A stretch of DNA of 64,000 nt from positions 1 to 64,000 of the forward strand of contig NZ_QKOE01000010.1 in NCBI RefSeq assembly GCF_003226565.1, written 5' to 3'. The notes under the pieces are model-generated. The model had not been told where the DNA came from. It did no database searches and was given only the letters and a program-made list of their open reading frames with translations. The translations under genes and the position numbers were made by a program. This document shows, piece after piece, positions 24,683 to 33,263 of this stretch (position 1 is the first letter of the stretch; every line of letters begins with the position of its first letter). Origin of the DNA: Parazoarcus communis SWub3 = DSM 12120 (GTDB taxonomy: Bacteria > Pseudomonadota > Gammaproteobacteria > Burkholderiales > Rhodocyclaceae).

Positions 24683-26142
24683 TCACGCACCCTGCTGTCC
24701 AGCACCGCACCCCGCGCATCAAGCAGTTCGACAAGCAGCGGCATCTGCCCCAGCGCGTGCGTGGCGCAGGACAGACAAGGGTCGAACGCGCGGATCGCCA
24801 CTTCGATGTGATTGAGCAAGCCTTCCGTCAGCGTGTGTCCTGACAGATAGTGTCGCGCCACTTCGCGTACCGCGGTGTTCATGGCCTGGTTGTTATGGGT
24901 GGTGGACACGATGAGGTTGCACATCGTGATCAGGTCGTCATCACCGACCTGGTAGTGATGAATCAACGTACCGCGCGGCGCTTCGATGATGCCCACCCCT
25001 TCCCGGCCGCGAACACCGTCCTGCATCAGTGGGCCGTCGACGCAATCCGGATCGTCGAGCAGGTCGCGGATCACCTCAGCAGCGTGCAACATCTCGATCA
25101 TCCGCGCCCAGTGATAGGCCAAGGGCGCATGAATGGGAGCCCCGGCACCGTAGTCGATGAACTCGCGCCGTTCGGTCTCGGCCAATGGCGTGGGGATGAA
25201 GTCACAGTTCTGCACCCGCGCCAGCGGCCCCACTTTGTACCAGCCCCGCTCGGCGCCACGCTCGGCAAGGTAGGGAAACTTCATGTAGCTCCAGGGCTTG
25301 ACGTCCTCGCGCAGGATCTTGTGATAGTCCTGGTCCGGCACCTGGTCGAGCAGGATGGCACCATGCTCATCACGAAAACGCAGTACGCCGTCGTAAAGAT
25401 CCATTGCGCCATCCGTGCCGACCAGGCTGGCCATGCCCGACTCAAAACGGCCAAAGCCGTCATAAAGGGCCGGATCCGCCCGATGCAGGCGCTTGACCAG
25501 CGCCACCGCCGCCCGGCTCCACTCGATGCGTTCGTCAACCTGTGCACGCAAGGCGTCACGATCGGCAATCGCCAGGTGCCGGTTCATGCCACCCGGCACC
25601 GCACCTGTACCGTGAATGCGCTTGCCGGCCGTGGCCTGGATGACCTGCTGTCCAAACTTGCGCAACAGCACGCCCTGACGGGCAACATCGGGATAGGCCT
25701 CGGCAACACCAACGATGTTGCGCCGACCTGCTTCTGCGTCAAAGCCGAACAGCATGTCCGGTGACGACAGATGGAAGAAATGTAGCGCATGGGACTGCAG
25801 GATCTGCCCATAATGCATCAGCCGTCGCAGCTGAACGGCAGTACGTGTCGGCGGCACGGCACCCACCACGCGATCGAGCGCCTTCGCTGCCGCCAGGTGA
25901 TGGCTGACCGGGCAGATGCCGCACAGGCGCTGCACCATCACCGGCACCTCCCAGTACGGACGCCCCTGGATGAAGACTTCGAAGCCACGGAATTCGACAA
26001 TGTGCAGGCGTGCCTCGCGCACCTGGTCATCGTCGTCGATCAGCAGCGTCACCCGGCCATGCCCTTCCACCCGCGACACCGGGTCGATCACCACCTTGTT
26101 CAGGCGTTCGCGGTTGTTTGCGGTTTCCAGTTCGTGACTCAT
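24679..26142 (-). CDS. hoxH: NAD-reducing [NiFe] hydrogenase, large subunit HoxH
   Basis: 487 residues from the ATG at 26140-26142 (MSHELETANN). Both nickel-binding motifs are intact: RLCGICPVSHHLA near residue 60 and DPCLSCATH near the C-terminus, followed by a 25-residue extension that HoxW removes. IDPVSRVEGHGRV is the conserved opening. The subunit oxidises H2 or reduces protons, passing electrons through HoxY to the HoxFU diaphorase and NAD+. The length matches soluble hydrogenases of the Ralstonia type. Confidence 0.95.
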   Translation of the reverse strand: MSHELETANNRERLNKVVIDPVSRVEGHGRVTLLIDDDDQVREARLHIVEFRGFEVFIQGRPYWEVPVMVQRLCGICPVSHHLAAAKALDRVVGAVPPTRTAVQLRRLMHYGQILQSHALHFFHLSSPDMLFGFDAEAGRRNIVGVAEAYPDVARQGVLLRKFGQQVIQATAGKRIHGTGAVPGGMNRHLAIADRDALRAQVDERIEWSRAAVALVKRLHRADPALYDGFGRFESGMASLVGTDGAMDLYDGVLRFRDEHGAILLDQVPDQDYHKILREDVKPWSYMKFPYLAERGAERGWYKVGPLARVQNCDFIPTPLAETERREFIDYGAGAPIHAPLAYHWARMIEMLHAAEVIRDLLDDPDCVDGPLMQDGVRGREGVGIIEAPRGTLIHHYQVGDDDLITMCNLIVSTTHNNQAMNTAVREVARHYLSGHTLTEGLLNHIEVAIRAFDPCLSCATHALGQMPLLVELLDARGAVLDSRVRD

Positions 26143-26149
26143 GGCACTC

Positions 26150-26701
26150 TCAATCGAAATGCAACATCGGATGCGACAGCCGCGGCGTACGGCCGGCAAT
26201 CAGGTCGGACAGGAATTTCCAGATCGCCTCACCCGAGGGCGGACAGCCCGGAATCGAGTAATCCACCCGCACCACCTCGTGAATCGGCCGCACCTTGTCG
26301 AGCAGCAAGGGCAGTTCCGGGTCGTTCGGCACCCCGGACGCGCCCAATCCGGCACGCGACTGGTAGACCTCCCGCAGACAGGCTTCGAGCGGAATGTGAT
26401 TGCGCTGTGCCGGAAGCCCACCGTTGATCGCACAGGCACCGATCGCCACCAGTGTCTTGCACTGGGCGCGGAACTCGCGCAGCACGTGTACGTTTTCGGC
26501 ATTGCATACTCCCCCCTCGATCAGGCCAATGTCGCAAGGGCTGCAATGCTTGATATTGGTCAGCGGCGAACGGTCGAATTCGACCAGCTCAACCAGCTCG
26601 AACAGATGTTCGTCGATGTCCAGAAAGGACATATGGCAGCCGAAACACCCCGCCAGGGACGTGGTGGCCAGCCGCACCCGGGTTCGTGCAGCGGTGCTCA
26701 T
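26150..26701 (-). CDS. hoxY: NAD-reducing [NiFe] hydrogenase, small subunit HoxY
   Basis: 183 residues from the ATG at 26699-26701. The single proximal [4Fe-4S] cluster is marked by CFGC (residues near 18-21), the cysteine in IEGGVCNAENVH and the one in IPGCPPSGEAIW. The subunit is short, without a signal peptide or the extra clusters of membrane-bound enzymes, which fits a cytoplasmic hydrogenase. Its start overlaps hoxU by 4 bases and 7 bases separate its stop from hoxH. It relays electrons between the NiFe centre and HoxU. Confidence 0.94.
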   Translation of the reverse strand: MSTAARTRVRLATTSLAGCFGCHMSFLDIDEHLFELVELVEFDRSPLTNIKHCSPCDIGLIEGGVCNAENVHVLREFRAQCKTLVAIGACAINGGLPAQRNHIPLEACLREVYQSRAGLGASGVPNDPELPLLLDKVRPIHEVVRVDYSIPGCPPSGEAIWKFLSDLIAGRTPRLSHPMLHFD

Positions 26702-27402
26702 GTCCGCTCCTTCATGTCGACCTCGTGGATCGGCTGGATATCGTAGGTTCGGGACCCGATCGGACGGGCAAAGCCCACCCGCTTGTGCAGGATCACCCCA
26801 ACGGGACAGATGTCGGCGGCCCGATCGCTTGCCGCAAAATCGGTGTCGCCCAGGCGCCCCGATTCGGCATTGACCACCAGATACTTGTGAATGCCACGTT
26901 CGGTCAGCGCAAACACCTGCTTGCCATCCACATCCCGGCTGGCACGCACGCACAACTCGCAGAAGATGCAGCGGTTGAAATCGAGCAGCACATCCGGATG
27001 CGACGCATCCACCGGCCGGTCGGGGAAAAAGTGTGCAAAGCGCTCGCCGACCATCTCCAGATCGTAAGCCAGCGCCTGCAACTGGCAGTTGCCGCTCTTC
27101 TCGCACGAGGGGCAGAAATGGTTACCCTCGACGAACAGCATCTGCAACAACGCGCGGCGTTCGCCATTGATCTCGGGCGTATTGCTCTCGACCTCCATGC
27201 CTTCCTTGGCCGGCATCGCACAGGAGGACACATGCCGGCCCCCCACCTTGACGATGCACAGCTTGCACGAACCATGAGGTGGAAAGTCAGGATGCCAGCA
27301 CAGGTGCGGAATGTAATGCCCCGCAGCCCGCGCAGCTTGCAGGATGGTCTGACCGTCTTCAAACGGCACCGGGCGACCATCAAAAAGAAACTGCTTGCTC
27401 AT
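26698..27402 (-). CDS. hoxU: NAD-reducing hydrogenase diaphorase subunit HoxU
   Basis: 234 residues, related to the N-terminus of NuoG. The [2Fe-2S] ligands lie in HLCWHPDFPPHGSCKLCIVK and SSCAMP, the His/Cys3 cluster in HFCPSCEKSGNC, and a further [4Fe-4S] cluster in CIFCELCVRA with CPVG. It wires HoxF to the hydrogenase module. It overlaps hoxY and lies 24 bases after hoxF. All cluster ligands appear intact. Confidence 0.94.
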   Translation of the reverse strand: MSKQFLFDGRPVPFEDGQTILQAARAAGHYIPHLCWHPDFPPHGSCKLCIVKVGGRHVSSCAMPAKEGMEVESNTPEINGERRALLQMLFVEGNHFCPSCEKSGNCQLQALAYDLEMVGERFAHFFPDRPVDASHPDVLLDFNRCIFCELCVRASRDVDGKQVFALTERGIHKYLVVNAESGRLGDTDFAASDRAADICPVGVILHKRVGFARPIGSRTYDIQPIHEVDMKERT

Positions 27403-27426
27403 ACTGCCTCCCTTGAGCCGCTGCCC

Positions 27427-29232
27427 TCAACGCGGGGCATGGTCAGCGGAAAAATGCGCTGCTGCATCATCCCGCCCGCTGGCTCGACGTGCCGCTGCCA
27501 GCGCATCGTCCAGGTTGAAAGCCGGGGCAAAATCCAGCGACCTCAGCCTGCGCTCATAGGCAGGCCGGAACTTGAGCAGCGTATCCATCACCGGATTGGG
27601 CGCGGCGGAACCCAGCCCGCAGTGACTCGCGTTCTTCAGCAATCGGTCTATCCACTCGATGTCGGCCAGGTCAGTCTTGGCGCCGTGCCCGTCAGCCAGC
27701 TTGTTCATCGCTTTCAGCAGCAGCGAGGTGCCCACCCGACAGGGCGTACAGAAACCACAACTCTCGTGGGCAAAGAAGGCGACAAAGTTGCGCGCCACCT
27801 CGAACAGATCGCGGCTGGAATCAAACACCATGAAGGCACCCGCCGTGGGGACATCCTCGAAGGCAATGCGCCGATGGAATTCGTAGCTGGCCAGCATGAT
27901 GCCGGCGGCCCCGCCGACCTGCACCGCCTGGGTGTCCGACGCGCCGCAATCTTCAAGCACCCGCTCGATCGCCACACCGAAGGGGTATTCGTAGATGCCC
28001 GGTCGGGCACAGTCGCCGGAAATGGACAACAGCTTGGTCCCGGTAGACTGCGCCGTGCCGGTTGCGGCAAAAGCCGCCCCACCCTCGAGCGCGATCAGAC
28101 AGGTCTTGGCCAGGGTCTCGACATTGTTCACCACCGTCGGCCGCCCCAGATAACCGCGGGTCACCGGAAACGGCGGACGAATGCGCGGCGTGCCGCGCTT
28201 GCCCTCGAGCGACTCGAGCAGCGCGGTTTCCTCACCACAGACGTAGGCCCCCGCCCCCAGGTGAATCTCGATGTCGAAATCGAAACCGGCTTTACCCAGG
28301 ATCTGCCGGCCCAGCAAACCCGCACTGCGCCGTCGTGCAAGCACGGCCTCGAGCGTCGGCCGCAGGTAACGATACTCTCCCCGCAGATAGAGCAAGCCCT
28401 GACGCGCGCCCACCGCCCAGGCCGCCAGTGTCATGCCTTCGAACACTGCATCGGCCAGGGTGGTGAGCAGCACACGGTCCTTGAAGGTACCGGGCTCGCC
28501 TTCATCGGCATTGCACACCACCACCTTGTCCGCTCCAGGCGCATCGGCACAGGCCATCCACTTGACTGCAGTAGTGAAGCCAGCGCCTCCGCGGCCGCGC
28601 AGGTTCGATAGCTGCATCTGCCGCATCCACTCCGCCCGACCGAGCGCCAGCGCCGCCTGCAGGGCCGCACCCGGCGCGAGATCCAGTTGCAGCATCGCAT
28701 CGCGCCGATGGATGTTGTTGTCGACATGAAAGAACGCTTCCGGCCATTCAGAGACCGGTACCTGCTGGCGGACGAGCTCGGCAATCTGGTTGATACGCTG
28801 GTGTGACAGGCGCAGCACCGGCCGCCCATTCGCAAGCATCGCCGGCCCCTGATCGCCCATGCCGATGCACGATGTCGTCGACACGCTGACGAGGCCATCC
28901 TCCGACGGCTTGTGGGGCTCGACCCAGAGCTTGCTGCACAGGGCCGCCATCAGCTCGCGGCTGCCGAGTTGGTGTTCGATGATGTTGTCCGAGAACAGCA
29001 AGCGGTAGCGGCCAACCGGCTCGGTATGAAGAAAGCTGTAGAAGCCGGCAACACCCTCGACATGAGCGCGGGACACGCCCAGCGCATCGGCAAGTGCGGT
29101 AAGCGTCGCGGGAGGGAGCCAGCCTGATGGTTCCTGCAGCTCGATCAGGATCTGTAGCAGACGGTCGGGCAATCGATGGTGCCGATTCACCACATCCGCG
29201 ATTTGCGATGAAGAAATTTCATGAGAACGCAT
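27427..29232 (-). CDS. hoxF: NAD-reducing hydrogenase diaphorase subunit HoxF (NuoE-like domain fused to NuoF-like domain)
   Basis: 601 residues. Residues 1-165 resemble NuoE, though the four cysteines that bind [2Fe-2S] in NuoE are mostly missing (only SCIGMGD and one other remain). Residues about 190-600 resemble NuoF: FMN-binding GRGGAGFTTAVKW, NADH-binding GAYVCGEETALLESLEG and the [4Fe-4S] motif CGFCTPCRVG with HCGLGS. It exchanges electrons with NAD(H). It is the first gene of the hoxFUYHW operon. A perfect TATAAT lies 30 bases upstream. No hyp accessory genes are in the window. Confidence 0.95.
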   Translation of the reverse strand: MRSHEISSSQIADVVNRHHRLPDRLLQILIELQEPSGWLPPATLTALADALGVSRAHVEGVAGFYSFLHTEPVGRYRLLFSDNIIEHQLGSRELMAALCSKLWVEPHKPSEDGLVSVSTTSCIGMGDQGPAMLANGRPVLRLSHQRINQIAELVRQQVPVSEWPEAFFHVDNNIHRRDAMLQLDLAPGAALQAALALGRAEWMRQMQLSNLRGRGGAGFTTAVKWMACADAPGADKVVVCNADEGEPGTFKDRVLLTTLADAVFEGMTLAAWAVGARQGLLYLRGEYRYLRPTLEAVLARRRSAGLLGRQILGKAGFDFDIEIHLGAGAYVCGEETALLESLEGKRGTPRIRPPFPVTRGYLGRPTVVNNVETLAKTCLIALEGGAAFAATGTAQSTGTKLLSISGDCARPGIYEYPFGVAIERVLEDCGASDTQAVQVGGAAGIMLASYEFHRRIAFEDVPTAGAFMVFDSSRDLFEVARNFVAFFAHESCGFCTPCRVGTSLLLKAMNKLADGHGAKTDLADIEWIDRLLKNASHCGLGSAAPNPVMDTLLKFRPAYERRLRSLDFAPAFNLDDALAAARRASGRDDAAAHFSADHAPR

Positions 29233-29261
29233 CTTCGCTCACTCCGCTACCGGATGACAGG

Positions 29262-29290
29262 ATTATACGCCTACCCACAGGCGGGTCTTG
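29262..29290 (-). promoter_or_regulatory. Possible sigma-70 promoter of the hox operon
   Basis: A perfect TATAAT (29267-29262, minus strand) lies 30 bases before hoxF. At 17 bases spacing the -35 hexamer is only CAAGAC, so an activator may be needed. No -24/-12 element for sigma-54 was seen. Confidence 0.4.
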
Positions 29291-29344
29291 CGTCTGGAAG
29301 CCGCGAAATCATTGGGATCCAGAAAATTATCCACCGTTTTTTCC

Positions 29345-29360
29345 ACACTAGATCTAGTTG
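29345..29360. promoter_or_regulatory. NrdR box 1 upstream of nrdJ
   Basis: ACACTAGATCTAGTTG matches the 16-bp NrdR consensus (ACACTATATATAGTGT-like) at most positions and is nearly palindromic. Box 2 begins exactly 32 bases later, the three-turn spacing typical of NrdR tandem sites. Confidence 0.65.
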
Positions 29361-29371
29361 ATAAATCAAAG

Positions 29372-29398
29372 TTGACACACTAGCAATTTTTTTAAGTA
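29372..29398 (+). promoter_or_regulatory. Predicted nrdJ promoter
   Basis: TTGACA at 29372-29377 is a perfect -35 hexamer. TAAGTA (29393-29398), or AGTATT two bases later, can serve as -10. NrdR box 2 overlaps the -35 element, so a bound repressor would exclude RNA polymerase. An unusually T-rich stretch follows (29387-29432). Confidence 0.5.
29377..29392. promoter_or_regulatory. NrdR box 2 (half-conserved) upstream of nrdJ
   Basis: It starts with the same ACACTAG as box 1; the right half is degenerate (CAATTTTTT). Its 32-base distance from box 1 and overlap with the promoter support a real tandem operator. Confidence 0.5.
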
Positions 29399-29491
29399 TT
29401 TGTTTTTATTTGTTTTTATATTTTTTGCCTTTCGCCGATTTTGCGCTATTCTTCACATCGTTTTAGACCTTCGAGGAGATCAGGAAAGATC

Positions 29492-32350
29492 ATGAGCGCA
29501 AGCACCCAGACCCATGCCAAAGCAGACGCCAGCACCCTGGCGATGCAGGAAATCTCCGGCGAAGTCCTGATCGAAAAATACGCCAAGGGCGACGAACAGA
29601 CTGTCCATCAGGTCCGCCAGCGCGTCGCTCGCGCCCTGGCCGCGATCGAGTCGGAAGACAAGCGTGCGCACTGGGAGGCCAAGTTCCTCGAAGCGCAGGA
29701 GAAGGGCTTCGTGCCCGCCGGCCGTATCAACAGCGCTGCCGGTACCACCCTGGCTGCAACCCTGATCAACTGCTTTGTGCAGCCGGTTGGCGACTCGGTT
29801 ACCGAAGCCGTTGACGGTCGCCCGGGCATCTACACTGCATTGGCGCAGGCCGCCGAGACCATGCGTCGCGGCGGCGGCGTCGGCTACGACTTCTCGTCCA
29901 TCCGCCCCAAGGGCGCCCTGGTCAAGGGAACGGCGTCCAACGCCTCCGGCCCGGTGTCCTACATGCGGGTGTTCGACCGCTCGTGCGAAACCGTCGAATC
30001 TGCCGGCGCCCGTCGTGGCGCGCAGATGGGCGTGCTGCGTTGCGACCATCCGGACATCGAGGAATTCATCCACGCCAAGGATCACGGCGACCTCACCAAC
30101 TTCAACATCTCGGTTGGTGTCACCGACGCCTTCATGAAGGCGGTCGAGGCCGATGGCGACATCGAACTCGCCCATAAGGCCGAACCCACCGAAGAACTGA
30201 AGGAAGCCGGCGCCTACCAGCTGGACGACGGTCTCTGGGTGTATCGCAAGGTGCGTGCGCGCGCGCTGTGGGACCAGATCATGCGGTCCACCTACGATCA
30301 CGCCGAGCCGGGCATCCTGTTCCTCGATCGCATGAATCAGGACAACAACCTGTATTACTGCGAAACCATCGAGGCCACCAACCCCTGCGCCGAACAACCG
30401 CTGCCGCCCTATGGCTGCTGCTGCCTGGGGTCGATCAACCTGACGCCTTTCGTCAAGCACCCGTTCACCGACAAGGCAGAATTCGACTACGCCGGCTTTG
30501 GCAAGGTGGTGGATGTTTCCATCCGCATGCTGGACAACGTGCTCGAGGCCACCCACTGGCCGCTGCCGCAGCAGCACGCCGAAGCACAGTCCAAGCGCCG
30601 CGTCGGTCTGGGCTTCACCGGTCTGGGCGATGCCCTGATCATGCTGCAGAAAAAGTACGACACCCAGGACGCCCGCGACGAAGCCCGCAAGATCTCCGAG
30701 TTCATGCGTAACCGCGCCTACCTGGCCTCGGCCGAACTCGCCCGCGAGCGCGGTGCCTTCCCGCTGTTCAACGCCGACCTTTACCTGTCCGGCGGCAACT
30801 TCGCCTCGCGCCTGCCGGCCGAAGTAAAGGACAAGATCCGCAAGAACGGCATCCGCAACTCCCACCTGCTGTCGATTGCCCCCACCGGCACCATCAGCCT
30901 GGCCTTTGCCGACAATGCCTCGAACGGCATCGAACCGCCGTTCTCCTACACCTACACCCGGCGCAAGCGCATGGCCGACGGCACGTTCAAGGAATACGCC
31001 GTCGAGGATTACGCCTGGCGCCTGTACAAGCACATTGGCGGCAACGTCGACAAGCTGCCGCCCTACTTCGTCACCGCACTCGAGATTTCCGCCCAGGCCC
31101 ACAAGGACATGGTCGCGGTCGTCGCCCCTTACGTCGATACGTCCATTTCGAAGACGGTCAACGTCCCCGCCGACTACCCCTACTCCGAGTTCGAAGATCT
31201 TTACCTCACCGCCTGGAAGGCGGGCCTGAAGGGGCTGGCAACCTACCGTCCCAACAATGTGCTGGGTTCGGTACTGTCGGTCACCCCCAGCGCCGATCAG
31301 AAGCAGCCGCACGACGTCGAGATTTCCGACGCCAACAAGCGCCTGTCGATCAAGAGCCTGCCCGCACCGGTGCTGGCCAGCCTGCGTTGGCCCGGCCGGC
31401 CGGAAATGCCGGACGGCAACATGGCCTGGACCTACATGCTGAACACGCCGACGGGTGATTTTGCGCTGTTTGTCGGCCAGTTCGGCACCAACGGTGGCAC
31501 CTTCCCGTTCGAAGTGTGGGTAAACGGGGCCGACCAGCCGCGCGGCCTGGGTGCAGTGGCCAAGACCCTGTCGATGGACATGCGCGCCAACGACCGCGGC
31601 TGGCTCAAGCTCAAGCTCGATACCCTGTCACGCACCGTCGGCGAAAAATCCTTCGAGATGACCTTCCCGCCGCATGGCGAAAAGAAGCTGATGTCCGGCG
31701 CCGTGTCCGCCTTCGCCCATGTGGTGAACTACCGTTGCGAAAAGCTCGGTGCGTTCGAAACCGAGGGCGCAACACCAGTGCTGGACTCGCTGTTCAGCCT
31801 CGAGGAGCCCAAGACCGGCACCGATGGCACGCTGTCGTGGACGGTGGACATCTACAACCCGGCCACCGGCGAAGACTTCGTGCTGGGCCTGAAGGAAATC
31901 ACCCTGCCCGATGGCGTCACCCGCCCCTACTCGATGTGGCTGTCGGGCAACTACCCGCGCGCACTCGATGGCCTGTCCCGCATCCTGGCGCTCGACATGC
32001 GCGTCATGGATCCGGCCTGGATCGGCATGAAGCTGCGCAAGCTGCTCGACTACCCCGAGCCGCTGGGCGACTTCATGGCCTTCGTGCCCGGCACCAAGCG
32101 CCAGCAGAACTACCCCAGCACCGTGGCCTACATCGCCCAGCTGATGATCCACCGCTATGCCATGCTCGGCGTGCTCGACGAAAAGGGCTACCCCACCCGC
32201 GAGATGGGCATCCTGGAGGCCCCGCGCGACGACAGCGAGCCCAAGCTGATGCAAGGCGCGCTGTGCAAGGAGTGCGGCAACCACACCGTCATCCGCAAGG
32301 ACGGCTGCGACTTCTGCACCGCCTGCGGCGCCGTTGGCACCTGCGGGTGA
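29492..32350 (+). CDS. nrdJ: Adenosylcobalamin-dependent (class II) ribonucleoside-diphosphate reductase
   Basis: 952 residues. AGGAAAG precedes the ATG at 29492 ([10 protein letters not shown]). Class II landmarks are [25 protein letters not shown], the active-site [35 protein letters not shown], and a C-terminal zinc-ribbon-like CKECGNH with [14 protein letters not shown] that carries the redox-active thiols. No ATP-cone is evident at the N-terminus. It makes deoxyribonucleotides without oxygen, using coenzyme B12. This links it to the corrinoid supply that the riboswitch operon 7 kb upstream may serve. Regulation by NrdR is indicated by the two boxes. Confidence 0.95.
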   Translation: MSASTQTHAKADASTLAMQEISGEVLIEKYAKGDEQTVHQVRQRVARALAAIESEDKRAHWEAKFLEAQEKGFVPAGRINSAAGTTLAATLINCFVQPVGDSVTEAVDGRPGIYTALAQAAETMRRGGGVGYDFSSIRPKGALVKGTASNASGPVSYMRVFDRSCETVESAGARRGAQMGVLRCDHPDIEEFIHAKDHGDLTNFNISVGVTDAFMKAVEADGDIELAHKAEPTEELKEAGAYQLDDGLWVYRKVRARALWDQIMRSTYDHAEPGILFLDRMNQDNNLYYCETIEATNPCAEQPLPPYGCCCLGSINLTPFVKHPFTDKAEFDYAGFGKVVDVSIRMLDNVLEATHWPLPQQHAEAQSKRRVGLGFTGLGDALIMLQKKYDTQDARDEARKISEFMRNRAYLASAELARERGAFPLFNADLYLSGGNFASRLPAEVKDKIRKNGIRNSHLLSIAPTGTISLAFADNASNGIEPPFSYTYTRRKRMADGTFKEYAVEDYAWRLYKHIGGNVDKLPPYFVTALEISAQAHKDMVAVVAPYVDTSISKTVNVPADYPYSEFEDLYLTAWKAGLKGLATYRPNNVLGSVLSVTPSADQKQPHDVEISDANKRLSIKSLPAPVLASLRWPGRPEMPDGNMAWTYMLNTPTGDFALFVGQFGTNGGTFPFEVWVNGADQPRGLGAVAKTLSMDMRANDRGWLKLKLDTLSRTVGEKSFEMTFPPHGEKKLMSGAVSAFAHVVNYRCEKLGAFETEGATPVLDSLFSLEEPKTGTDGTLSWTVDIYNPATGEDFVLGLKEITLPDGVTRPYSMWLSGNYPRALDGLSRILALDMRVMDPAWIGMKLRKLLDYPEPLGDFMAFVPGTKRQQNYPSTVAYIAQLMIHRYAMLGVLDEKGYPTREMGILEAPRDDSEPKLMQGALCKECGNHTVIRKDGCDFCTACGAVGTCG

Positions 32351-32403
32351 TCTGAGCAGAGCGACGGGCGCGTGGAGCAAGGCTCACGCCCCGCTACATC
32401 CAG

Positions 32404-32434
32404 GGCCCGATGTCATCATGGCATCGGGCCTTTT
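32404..32434 (+). terminator. Rho-independent terminator of nrdJ
   Basis: GGCCCGATG (32404-32412) pairs perfectly with CATCGGGCC (32422-32430), followed by TTTTCTG. It lies 54 bases past the nrdJ stop. Confidence 0.88.
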
Positions 32435-32479
32435 CTGTTCACCCCCTGTGTGATCAATTGGCACAAACCACGCTGGTAA

Positions 32480-32491
32480 GTGTATAAACAC
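32480..32491. promoter_or_regulatory. Possible operator of the RHH/PIN toxin-antitoxin operon
   Basis: GTGT-ATAA-ACAC is a short dyad 26 bases before the antitoxin start, within an AT-rich stretch, the expected place for autoregulation by a ribbon-helix-helix antitoxin. More ACAC words follow. Weak evidence. Confidence 0.25.
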
Positions 32492-32517
32492 ACAAACACC
32501 GATCCAAGGAGTTGCAC

Positions 32518-32757
32518 ATGGCGACCACGCGCTGGAATGTTGCGGTTTCCACCGATACCGATCAGGCCTTGCGCATGTTTCTTGCCAGCCAGGGTGGCGG
32601 CCGCAAGGGCGATCTGTCGCGTTTTGTCGAAGAAGCTGTACGTGCCCACATCCTTGAGCTCAGTGCGGAAGACGCCAAACGGGCCAATGCCGGCATCAGC
32701 GAACCCGCGCTTGCGTCGATGGTTGACGAGGCACTCGACTGGGCCAAGGGTCAGTAA
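32518..32757 (+). CDS. Ribbon-helix-helix antitoxin of a PIN toxin-antitoxin pair
   Basis: 79 residues. An N-terminal strand and helix (RWNVAVSTDTDQALRMFLASQG, in part) followed by GDLSRFVEEAVRAHIL fits a CopG/RHH-type DNA-binding fold. The C-terminal part (NAGISEPALASMVDEALDWAKGQ, in part) would wrap the toxin. AAGGAG sits before the ATG at 32518. Its TAA overlaps the toxin start (TAATG), so the two are translated together. The family is assigned from pattern and context. Confidence 0.8.
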   Translation: MATTRWNVAVSTDTDQALRMFLASQGGGRKGDLSRFVEEAVRAHILELSAEDAKRANAGISEPALASMVDEALDWAKGQ

Positions 32758-33173
32758 TGCGGGTGGTGTTGGACAGCAATATCCTGTTCAGCGCCTTGAT
32801 CTCTCCTCACGGTGCACCAGATCTCATTTACCGCGCCTGGCGCGCTGCGCGTTTCGAACTGGTAACTTCACGTGCCCAACTTGACGAAATCCGTCGCGCC
32901 AGTCGCTACCCCAAGCTACAGGCCGTACTGCAAGCTGCAAAGGTCGGGGTCATGATCAACAACCTTCAACGGGCACATGTGCTTGAACAATTCCCGCGCC
33001 ATTTCGAGGCGGAGGATCCTGACGATGCCTTTCTGCTGGCAATGGCGGATGCGGGTCGGGCTGACTACCTGATCACCGGTGACCGGCGAGCCGGTTTGCT
33101 GCAACGGGGGCATCTGGGGCGTACTCGCATCCTGACGCCAGCAGCATTCTGCGTGGAAGTGTTGAAGCCATAA
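32757..33173 (+). CDS. PIN-domain ribonuclease toxin
   Basis: 138 residues. The PIN acidic residues are visible: MRVVLDSNILFSAL with Asp6, the glutamate in SRAQLDEIRRA, DPDDAFLLAMADAGRADYLITGD with further aspartates, and the terminal ILTPAAF. This is the subfamily annotated as putative PIN-family toxin component (COG1569-like). Such toxins cleave RNA in a metal-dependent way when freed from the antitoxin. All metal ligands are present. Confidence 0.88.
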   Translation: MRVVLDSNILFSALISPHGAPDLIYRAWRAARFELVTSRAQLDEIRRASRYPKLQAVLQAAKVGVMINNLQRAHVLEQFPRHFEAEDPDDAFLLAMADAGRADYLITGDRRAGLLQRGHLGRTRILTPAAFCVEVLKP

Positions 33174-33263
33174 GGACTGCACTTTTGACTTCCCACCGAT
33201 TCAAACAGACACAGCAAGCTTGTTACCGGCATCAAGTTGTGTCCCTCTCTTCTGGAGAACATC

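Noticed and set aside
29233-29345. Sigma-54 promoter for the hox operon
   Set aside because: No GG-N10-GC element with the required flanks was found. A TATAAT hexamer is present instead.
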